A DNA stretch of 7,954 nucleotides from Bacillota bacterium (GTDB lineage: Bacteria; Bacillota; DTU030). Both the position numbers and the translations under genes were made by a program. The DNA lies in NCBI GenBank assembly GCA_012841005.1, contig DUVO01000226.1, forward strand, positions 1 to 7,954, in the 5' to 3' direction. Below are positions 1-4,996 of the stretch, piece by piece. Under the pieces are notes generated by a model that saw only the letters and a list, made by a program, of their open reading frames with translations, was not told the DNA's origin and ran no database searches. The first letter of the stretch is position 1, and the number at the start of each line of letters is the position of its first letter.

Positions 1-86
1 CCCACCCTGACACCGGCGGGGGATATAAGGGTATCTTTACTCAAGAGCTTAATCAAACCCATTTCGCCGATATCCCTGAGGCGCAC
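1..86 (-). CDS. thiL: Thiamine-monophosphate kinase, N-terminal fragment (probable)
   Basis: Only the first 28 codons are inside the window; the gene continues past the left edge. Seen: a GTG start at 86, preceded by an AAGGA ribosome site at about 7 bases, and a peptide beginning (M)RLRDIGEMGLIKLL and ending SPAGVRVG. Family knowledge: ThiL (AIR-synthase-like ATP-binding fold) phosphorylates thiamine monophosphate to thiamine pyrophosphate, and usually opens with a short 'xLxxLGExGLIxxL' helix followed by a GIGDDAAV motif. The fragment matches the first part, and the second would fall just outside the window. It lies downstream of a terminator, so it is probably a separate transcription unit, though no clear promoter was found. 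The assignment rests on a short N-terminus and is moderately confident. Confidence 0.55.
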   Translation of the reverse strand, partial: MRLRDIGEMGLIKLLSKDTLISPAGVRV

Positions 87-141
87 CTTGCATTCCTTCC
101 CTTCTGCAGCAACTTGGGAACCTTCCCGCCTATCCCATAAA

Positions 142-165
142 GAAAAAACCACAATTCCTTGTGGT
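142..165 (-). terminator. Rho-independent terminator after the zinc-ribbon gene
   Basis: On the minus strand, ACCACAA and TTGTGGT form a perfect 7-bp stem around a GGAA loop, followed by a run of Ts (plus-strand A-run 143-148). It sits about 60 bases after the zinc-ribbon stop codon and upstream of the thiL-like start, so it ends the FxLYD/zinc-ribbon unit. Confidence 0.85.
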
Positions 166-225
166 CACAACCTTCTCTCTAATATGATACCATTCCCGTA
201 TTTCTTTGTAAACATTACCAGATAA

Positions 226-348
226 CTACCCCGGCCTCCTTTCCGGCTTTTCCCGCACCAGGGTGTTACAGTAGGGACAGACCCACTTCCGGTGGGTAGC
301 GGCAGAGTAGGAACGCTTTCCACAGTAGGGACAGGTACAAAAGGGCAT
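226..348 (-). CDS. Small double-CPYC zinc-ribbon protein, 40 aa
   Basis: A 40-residue protein with two CPYC knuckles (C6/C9 and C24/C27) separated by 14 residues, and an extra Cys at position 4. This is the spacing of a Cys4 zinc ribbon. The tail is basic (REKPERRPG). The start at ATG 348 is chosen because AAAGGAGGG (355-363) lies 7 bases upstream; the longer frame back to 420 runs into the preceding gene. The ribosome site begins inside the TAA stop of the FxLYD gene, so the two are probably translationally coupled. The function is unknown. Such ribbons bind nucleic acids or proteins, but nothing here says which. A strong terminator follows. Confidence 0.7.
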   Translation of the reverse strand: MPFCTCPYCGKRSYSAATHRKWVCPYCNTLVREKPERRPG

Positions 349-361
349 TGGCTTCCCTCCT

Positions 362-1051
362 TTAATCAAATAACATCTCAACCCCTGTCCACCCTTCCCT
401 CTCTTCACTGGAACAGGCAAACTTCCTCTCCTCCCCGGGCTGCAGGTCGGGAAGATAGTGGAAGGCCATAGCGATTATCTCTCCCTCCGCCCCGGTAAAT
501 TTCAGGATCACCTTGACCAAATCAAGTTCTTCGGTGCCTATATTGGTCACCTTCCCGGTAATATGGAGAAATCCACCCTTCCCCCGGGAAATTTGCAGGT
601 CACTTCCCATCAGGGGTATAGCCTTCTCCTGAGCGGGATATCCAGGGGCTATGAATATCTCTATGCTTTCCACCGCTTCCTCTTCCGGGAGCAGGAGGCG
701 ATACGGTTTCTTTTCTCCCGGGTTGAGGTGGTTTATATATGTATATTCCTGGCCAACAATCTCCCCCCGCCGATTGCGAAAGATAGCCTCTACTCTGACC
801 CAGGCCGTCGCCCTTTTCCTTTCATTCATTACTTCCCCCACCACACAGGCACAACCATGGGAAAAGTAAAGGACAGGTTCTTCCGCCACCAACCCTGGCA
901 GGGCAGCTGCAGCTGCCGTCACCTCGCCCCGGTTATCCAGCACCCCCGGCAGGACAAGGGGACTGGCAACAGGTCCGGGGCCCTTTCCCCAATAAGAAAA
1001 CAGGAAAGATAAAAGCAACAGGATCAGAAAAAACCCAGTAGCCCCCCTCAT
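362..1051 (-). CDS. Membrane-anchored protein with two FxLYD-like domains
   Basis: About 229 residues. Residues 6-21 form a hydrophobic N-terminal segment (GFFLILLLLSFLFSYW) with no lipobox Cys, so it is a signal peptide or uncleaved anchor and the rest is probably outside the membrane. Two tandem beta-sandwich-like repeats follow. Repeat 1 is roughly 68-132, with G-E-V-x-N at 72-76 and LNPGE at 109-113. Repeat 2 is roughly 150-222, with GKVTN at 166-170 and LQPGE at 203-207. The 'GxVxN ... F ... G ... LxPGE' pattern is that of the FxLYD family, found in bacterial surface proteins of unknown role. Start: ATG 1051 has AAGGGGTGG 8 bases upstream; the GTG at 1063 lacks a spaced ribosome site. 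The stop TAA overlaps the ribosome site of the zinc-ribbon gene. No binding partner can be inferred. Confidence 0.7.
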   Translation of the reverse strand: MRGATGFFLILLLLSFLFSYWGKGPGPVASPLVLPGVLDNRGEVTAAAAALPGLVAEEPVLYFSHGCACVVGEVMNERKRATAWVRVEAIFRNRRGEIVGQEYTYINHLNPGEKKPYRLLLPEEEAVESIEIFIAPGYPAQEKAIPLMGSDLQISRGKGGFLHITGKVTNIGTEELDLVKVILKFTGAEGEIIAMAFHYLPDLQPGEERKFACSSEEREGWTGVEMLFD

Positions 1052-1142
1052 CGACTGTGCCACCCCTTCTTGCCCTTGTTTAGTTTTATTAATACCATAT
1101 TATTCCAGCTATTCCTCCTGGGATATTCCCCCACCCTTCGGC

Positions 1143-1181
1143 AAAAAAAGTGTTCCCGCGGGCCCGGCGGGCATGACCGCC
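1143..1181 (-). promoter_or_regulatory. Possible leader attenuator upstream of the FxLYD gene
   Basis: On the minus strand a GC-rich hairpin (CCCGC 1155-1159 with GCGGG 1167-1171) is followed 5 bases later by seven Ts (1143-1149). A competing stem (GGCGG 1166-1170 with CCGCC 1177-1181) uses the same bases and cannot form at the same time. It lies about 90-130 bases upstream of the FxLYD start and after the ptsI terminator. This suits either an attenuator or a second back-up terminator. No ligand or protein is suggested by the sequence. Confidence 0.35.
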
Positions 1182-1217
1182 GTCGTCTCCCGCCCAAATC
1201 CCCCGAATACTGTCCGG

Positions 1218-1246
1218 AAAAAAGCCAACAGCCCGGAGCTGTTGGC
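1218..1246 (-). terminator. Strong rho-independent terminator after ptsI
   Basis: Minus strand: a perfect 9-bp stem GCCAACAGC / GCTGTTGGC with a TCCGG loop, followed at once by TTTTTT. It starts 28 bases after the ptsI stop and separates the pfpI-ptsI unit from the FxLYD unit. Confidence 0.93.
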
Positions 1247-1273
1247 ACCAGAAAAATACATAATTACCTGCCT

Positions 1274-3028
1274 TTATCCAAGATTAAGGTTTTCCAAACA
1301 CCGGTCCATATAGGCTCTGATTTCGCCAGCGGTATTTAAGCCCAGGGCATGATTTGCCATCTGGCGGGCATCGCGCCAGGACAAGGAACGGATAACCTGT
1401 TTAACCAGCGGCACTGCTGGGGCACTCATGCTTAATTCATCCAACCCCAAACCTAAGAGAAGGGGGATGGCTCTAACTTCACCGGCCATTTCCCCGCACA
1501 TGGCTACCGGGATCCCGGCAGCATGCCCCGCAGCAATGATTCCTTTGATCAGGCGCAGCACCCCGGGATGAAAGGTCTCAAAGAGGTGGCTCACCCGCTC
1601 GTTCTCCCTGTCCACAGCCAGGCTGTATTGAACCAGGTCATTGGTACCAATGCTGAAAAAATCTACTTCCCGGGCCAGAATATCGGCCGTCAGGGCAGCC
1701 CCGGGGGTCTCGATCATGACTCCCACCTGTAGCCGGTCATCATAGGCTTCCCCCCGGCGGTCCAGTTCGGCCCTTACCTCTGCCAGAACCGCCCTGGCCT
1801 GGCGCACTTCTTCCACACTGGCAATCATGGGGAACATCAATCTGATTGTACCGTAGGCACTTGCCCTGAGGATAGCAGCCAGCTGGACCTTGAAAACATC
1901 AGTACGATCCAGGCAGTAACGAATTGCCCGCCAACCCAAAAAGGGATTCCCTTCCTGGGCAAGGCCCAGGTAGGGCAGCTCCTTGTCTCCCCCAATGTCC
2001 AGGGTTCTTATGACTACAGGTCGGGAAGCAAGCTTCTCGGCCACTTCCCGGTAGGCCAGAAACTGTTCCTCTTCTGTCGGAAGGGAATTCCGGTCCATAT
2101 ACAAAAACTCCGTGCGAAAGAGACCAATCCCGTCGGCATTGACCTTCTCCACCCCCTTCAGATCAGCGGGGGAACCGATATTGGCCAACAGTTCTACCCT
2201 GTGACCATCGGGGGTTTGGGCCGGCAGTTCCCGCAGGGATACCAGACGGCGGTGAAATCCCCTGTACTTTTCTTTCCTTTCCCGATACTCGGCCCAGTCT
2301 GCAGGGGTCGGATCCAAAATCACCTCTCCCCTGGTCCCGTCAACAATGGCCTCCTTAGCCCGAGAAAGACCCTGCCTCTCCATCGCTTCTCCCAGACCCA
2401 CCACGGCCGGGATCTCCAGGGAGCGGGCTATGATGGCCGCATGGGAAGTCCGCCCCCCGGTGACGGTGGCAAAGGCCAATACACGGTCGGGCCTTAACTG
2501 GGCCGTCTCCGAAGGAGACAGGTCCCGGGCAAAGACCACTACCAGTTCCTCAAGATCTGCCAGGGCAGGGCCGGCCACACCAAGAAAATTGCGCAGAATA
2601 CGATCCCCTACGTCCCTGATATCGGCAGCCCGCTCCCGCAGATATTCATCTTCCAGCTGGGCCAACATCTCCTCCAGTTCTGAAACCACAGCGGCAATGG
2701 CCCGGGCCCCATTGGTCCCCTGGCGGATCCTTTTTTCGACCTCGTCCACCAGGGCCGGATCCTGAAGGACCAGCTGGTGGGCAGCAAAAATGGCCGCTTT
2801 ATCTGCCCCCACCTCCCGGGCAACCCGCTTTTTAATAGTTTCCAACTTCCCTTCCGTCTCTCTTAGGGCTCGATGAAAGGCGGCGATTTCCTCTGGGACC
2901 CTCTCCGGCGAAACCTGGTACGTGGGTAAAGGAAATTCACGGGCCTCCAGGTGGTAAACCGGGCCCCCGGCGATTCCAGGTGAAGCGGCAGTTCCTTTAA
3001 GTACAAGGGCTTGTTTTTCCCTTGCCAT
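1274..3028 (-). CDS. ptsI: Phosphoenolpyruvate-protein phosphotransferase (PTS enzyme I)
   Basis: Cytoplasmic enzyme I takes phosphate from phosphoenolpyruvate onto a histidine and passes it to HPr or to the HPr-like part of DhaM. About 584 residues, full family length. The N-terminal HPr-binding helical region is followed by the swivelling phosphohistidine domain with GGRTSHAAI (active His196). The C-terminal PEP-binding barrel has GIGLFRTEFLYM (Arg305), TLDIGGDKELPYL, GVMIETPGA, FFSIGTNDLVQY and MCGEMAG (Cys511). All key residues are present. ATG 3028 is preferred: a GGGGGG stretch lies 7 bases upstream, and the product then starts close to the usual KGxxASPGIA segment. An in-frame ATG at 3043, one base after the upstream stop, is possible. 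It follows the PfpI-like gene and ends at a strong terminator. No ptsH or sugar-specific EII gene is nearby. Confidence 0.95.
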   Translation of the reverse strand: MAREKQALVLKGTAASPGIAGGPVYHLEAREFPLPTYQVSPERVPEEIAAFHRALRETEGKLETIKKRVAREVGADKAAIFAAHQLVLQDPALVDEVEKRIRQGTNGARAIAAVVSELEEMLAQLEDEYLRERAADIRDVGDRILRNFLGVAGPALADLEELVVVFARDLSPSETAQLRPDRVLAFATVTGGRTSHAAIIARSLEIPAVVGLGEAMERQGLSRAKEAIVDGTRGEVILDPTPADWAEYRERKEKYRGFHRRLVSLRELPAQTPDGHRVELLANIGSPADLKGVEKVNADGIGLFRTEFLYMDRNSLPTEEEQFLAYREVAEKLASRPVVIRTLDIGGDKELPYLGLAQEGNPFLGWRAIRYCLDRTDVFKVQLAAILRASAYGTIRLMFPMIASVEEVRQARAVLAEVRAELDRRGEAYDDRLQVGVMIETPGAALTADILAREVDFFSIGTNDLVQYSLAVDRENERVSHLFETFHPGVLRLIKGIIAAGHAAGIPVAMCGEMAGEVRAIPLLLGLGLDELSMSAPAVPLVKQVIRSLSWRDARQMANHALGLNTAGEIRAYMDRCLENLNLG

Positions 3029-3044
3029 TGGCCGTCCCCCCATA

Positions 3045-3569
3045 CTATTGTTCCCGCAGGGCAGAAATGATCTCCCGGCAGTAGGCAGGCAGGTCAGCTG
3101 GCGTCCGGGAGGTTATGATATTGCCACTCTTCACTACCTCTGCGTCCACATACTTGGCCCCGGCATTTTCCACATCATCCTTAATGGCACTAACACAGGT
3201 TATAGTATGCCCCGGCAGGATCTTGGCCGAAATCAATACCCACGGTGCGTGGCAGATGGCAGCAATAATCTTTCCCTTGTTGTAGGCAGCCGCCACCAGT
3301 TCCAACACGGCGGGATAACGGCGCAGTTTGTCGGGAGCCCAGCCGCCCGGAACCAACACGGCCGCAAACTCATCGGCGGTAACTTCCCCGGCGGTGACAT
3401 CGGGTACCGCCGAGAGGCCGTACTTGCCCCGGTAAGTGGTCGCACTCCCTGAACCCACCAGAACCACCTCTGCACCTTCCTCCCGTAGGCGAATGACAGG
3501 ATACCACAGTTCCAGATCCTCAAAGCCCTCCTCAACCAACATGGCACATTTCTTTCCCTTGAGGGTCAA
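3045..3569 (-). CDS. DJ-1/PfpI-family protein (class I glutamine amidotransferase-like)
   Basis: A 174-residue single-domain protein of the PfpI/DJ-1 superfamily; members are reported as proteases, glyoxalase/deglycase-type enzymes or stress proteins. Visible motifs: EEGFEDLELWYP near the N-terminus (conserved Glu17), VLVPGGWAPDKLR, and the nucleophile elbow AAICHAPW (Cys106, His107), so the Cys-His-Glu site is intact. The length is typical of PfpI. The start is TTG 3569: a perfect AGGAGGTGA ribosome site (3575-3583) lies just upstream. A longer frame opening at TTG 3587 would put that site inside the coding region. The stop is 16 bases before the preferred ptsI start, so the two genes are almost certainly co-transcribed. 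The substrate is unknown; detoxification of reactive C3 carbonyls made from DHA/DHAP would suit the neighbourhood but is only inference. Confidence 0.85.
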   Translation of the reverse strand: MTLKGKKCAMLVEEGFEDLELWYPVIRLREEGAEVVLVGSGSATTYRGKYGLSAVPDVTAGEVTADEFAAVLVPGGWAPDKLRRYPAVLELVAAAYNKGKIIAAICHAPWVLISAKILPGHTITCVSAIKDDVENAGAKYVDAEVVKSGNIITSRTPADLPAYCREIISALREQ

Positions 3570-3574
3570 TGGGG

Positions 3575-3583
3575 TCACCTCCT
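3575..3583 (-). promoter_or_regulatory. Ribosome binding site that fixes the TTG start of the PfpI-like gene
   Basis: The minus strand reads AGGAGGTGA, nearly full complementarity to the 16S rRNA 3' end, with 5 bases to TTG 3569. It lies inside the longer open frame, so it decides against the upstream TTG at 3587. Confidence 0.8.
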
Positions 3584-3650
3584 CCAAGTAAATTTCCTGA
3601 AACTTTGACTGAGATTATCCTTCCGTATTCCATAGAGGTCTTTCTTAACA

Positions 3651-3671
3651 TGACAATTGTATTGACAATAC
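3651..3671. promoter_or_regulatory. Repeated TGACAAT / palindromic operator-like site
   Basis: TGACAAT occurs twice, 12 bp apart (3651 and 3663). It overlaps the 8-bp palindrome ACAATTGT (3653-3660) and the inverted repeat GTATTG-A-CAATAC (3659-3671). It lies about 85-100 bp upstream of the PfpI-like start, where a promoter would be expected. The plus strand also reads TTGACA here, the ideal -35 hexamer, but without a good -10. The regulator is unknown. Confidence 0.3.
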
Positions 3672-3681
3672 TTCTGGCGGA

Positions 3682-3720
3682 GCGACATTTCGACGAGGGG
3701 CAATAGCGGTTGTCAGTAGT
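3682..3720 (+). repeat. Intergenic repeat, copy 1
   Basis: Begins GCGACATTTC, then GAGG.GC, TAGC.GTT.TC and AGTAGT, in the same order and orientation as copy 2 at 4808-4860. It lies directly upstream of the structured RNA candidate. No transposase or open frame goes with it. Confidence 0.5.
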
Positions 3721-3727
3721 CGGTTAT

Positions 3728-3968
3728 GGGGTGCCGGAAGCACCCTGAAAACAGCATTGAGACACAGGATAAAGAGAGCGCAAGCGAGTGAGGAGAAGTT
3801 GCGACACTAGACTAGCGCCCCGGAGGGGTGAGTTGTGTCGCTGCCCGAACGAGCCGAACTCGTCCGGTAGATTGGTGTGTCGCCTGCTGTGGAGAGGTAC
3901 TTCGGGCAACTAGCTGTATCCGACAACCGTCATTGCCCTCCACGAGGAGAAATGAGAGCGAAGACAGA
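3728..3968 (+). ncRNA. Candidate orphan HEARO / IscB-IsrB-type omegaRNA
   Basis: A chain of well-formed helices sits in a stretch without protein genes. P1 is GGGTGC/GCACCC (3729-3734 with 3740-3745, loop CGGAA), followed by TGAAAACAGC. A 7-bp helix GCGACAC/GTGTCGC (3801-3807 with 3835-3841) encloses CGCCCC/GGGGTG (3816-3821 with 3825-3830). An 8-bp helix TGCCCGAA/TTCGGGCA (3842-3849 with 3901-3908) encloses CGAG/CTCG (3850-3853 with 3859-3862). CTCC/GGAG follows (3938-3941 with 3946-3949), then GAGAGCGAAG. GGATA (3767-3771) can pair with TATCC (3917-3921). Family knowledge: HEARO RNAs are the guide RNAs (omegaRNA) of IscB/IsrB transposon nucleases and often occur without the protein gene; Desulfovirgula thermocuniculi, a possible relative, has a studied IsrB. 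The match to HEARO is from memory of its layout, not a search. The plus strand is inferred. The 5' guide would lie just upstream (about 3712-3727). The 3' end is uncertain. A group II intron fragment was considered but fits less well. Confidence 0.55.
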
Positions 3969-4044
3969 AGTGTTGATAATTTATTTTTATCTTTCTGCTG
4001 GTGCTGGGAACCGGCATGGGCGTCTGCTCTGTAAGTGTTCAAGC

Positions 4045-4063
4045 AAAACCCTTACGGAAAGGG
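4045..4063 (-). terminator. Weak terminator-like hairpin after glpP
   Basis: Minus strand: CCCTT and AAGGG pair across a TCCGT loop, then TTTTGCTT. It lies about 45 bases after the glpP stop. The stem is only 5 bp, so termination may be partial. Confidence 0.45.
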
Positions 4064-4106
4064 CTGTAATTATTTTAAGAAAAGCCTTTTTGGGGCATCT
4101 AACCCG

Positions 4107-4682
4107 TTAAATCTGATTAGCAATAGGCCAGAGGGCTTTCCTTCCTACAGCGGCAGCTGCCGCCCCGGCTCGGAAGGCGGCCAGCAGGTCCTCAGGCTTT
4201 TCCAACAGCCCACCTGCAATGACAGGAATAGATACCACCTCCACAATTTCCCTTATCACCCTGGGCATAATCCCCGGCAAGATTTCCAGGCCGTCGGGAG
4301 CGTACTTCCTGGTAGAATGAAGACCGGTCTTTATGGCCTGGGAATCCAGCAGAAAAAGGTTCTGAATGGCCAGAAGCCCCTCCCTTTTGGCGTACTTGAG
4401 CAGGTGGTTTTTTATGGTAACCAGTCCTGTTGGTTTAACCTCCCGGGCAATATACCGGACCGTTGCCCGGTCTGAACCGTGCCCGTCGATGAAATCAATA
4501 TACAAAAAACAAGCCTTGCCCCGCTCCCGGATCAACCGGACATCCCTCTTAATGGTGGTGATATCACCGGCGACAAGAAAAAGGCAAGATGCCTTGGTTT
4601 CCAGGGCTGCCGGCAAATCCTCCTGCTTTCGCACTACGGGGATAATAGCTTTCTTCCCCAGGCATTGCCGTAAATCCTTCAC
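4107..4682 (-). CDS. glpP: Glycerol-3-phosphate-responsive antiterminator
   Basis: GlpP is a cytoplasmic TIM-barrel-like RNA-binding regulator. With glycerol-3-phosphate bound, it prevents termination in the leaders of glycerol genes. The 191-residue product has the family signature: a start close to KKAIIPVVR, FLVAGDI, FLYIDFIDGHG (59-69), LQxLFLLDS-type IQNLFLLDSQA, LEILPGIMPRVI (132-143), and PVIAGGLLEKPEDLLAAFRAGA near the end, the phosphate-binding part of the barrel. The start is GTG 4682, with GAGGGG (4690-4695) 7 bases upstream. The longer frame to GTG 4748 would add 22 residues not usual for the family and lacks a ribosome site. It lies in a glycerol block downstream of dhaK. A candidate target is the leader between glpK and the dehydrogenase gene. 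Confidence 0.93.
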   Translation of the reverse strand: MKDLRQCLGKKAIIPVVRKQEDLPAALETKASCLFLVAGDITTIKRDVRLIRERGKACFLYIDFIDGHGSDRATVRYIAREVKPTGLVTIKNHLLKYAKREGLLAIQNLFLLDSQAIKTGLHSTRKYAPDGLEILPGIMPRVIREIVEVVSIPVIAGGLLEKPEDLLAAFRAGAAAAAVGRKALWPIANQI

Positions 4683-4807
4683 ACAATCACCCCTCACCAA
4701 CCCCGGCAGGTCCTCCCACGGAAAAAATTCCCTTTGCCAGTCGAACACTTAAAAAAGGCCACAGGGGGCATTCCCTCCATTCCCGCAAGGGCAGTTTTTC
4801 CTGCGAG

Positions 4808-4862
4808 GCGACATTTCTAAGAGGAGCTGTAGCAGTTATCGGCAATTGGTAGCCAGTAGTCC
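4808..4862 (+). repeat. Intergenic repeat, copy 2
   Basis: Shares GCGACATTTC, GAGG.GC, TAGC.GTT.TC and CAGTAGTC in order with copy 1 (3682-3720), with about 13 extra bases before CAGTAGTC. It lies in the 314-base gap between glpP and dhaK (4683-4996), which otherwise shows only the dhaK hairpin, the glpP ribosome site, and an oligo-T stretch on the minus strand just upstream of position 4748. Confidence 0.5.
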
Positions 4863-4950
4863 CCCTGGGATGTTTTTTTATAAACTATTGCCGCCTTACA
4901 CTCCTGAATGACACCAAAGTCCACTTGTGCCTATTCCCGGCAGAATGAGA

Positions 4951-4987
4951 TTTAAGCCCAGGCGCCGGATCCTCCGCCCGCCTGGGC
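4951..4987 (-). terminator. Hairpin just after dhaK
   Basis: GCCCAGGCG (4956-4964) and CGCCTGGGC (4979-4987) form a perfect 9-bp stem with a small inner CGG/CCG helix, 9 bases past the dhaK stop. On the minus strand it is followed by TTAAATCTCATT rather than a clean T-run. It may therefore act as an inefficient terminator or a 3'-end stabiliser. Confidence 0.5.
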
Positions 4988-4996
4988 CAACTGGCA

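Noticed and set aside
458..1012. 184-residue plus-strand open frame
   Set aside because: It lies antisense to the FxLYD gene, which has a signal segment, repeated domain motifs and a ribosome site; this frame has none.
1048..1248. 66-residue minus-strand frame overlapping the ptsI terminator
   Set aside because: It would start inside the terminator stem and run through the GC-rich hairpins; only its last 16 codons could be a leader peptide.
4006..4030. CCGGCATGGGCGTCTG, reminiscent of the 5' end of a group IIC intron
   Set aside because: No GTGYG start, no domain V hairpin and no reverse transcriptase are present nearby; the resemblance is about 15 bases.
3724..4110. Several short open frames on both strands, 61-77 residues
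   Set aside because: They cross the helices of the RNA candidate, lack good ribosome sites, and read as Cys/Arg/Ser-rich composition without domain motifs.
4683..4748. 22-codon N-terminal extension of glpP from GTG 4748
   Set aside because: A TAA stop directly precedes this GTG and no ribosome site is present, while GTG 4682 has GAGGGG at ideal spacing and gives the family-typical N-terminus.
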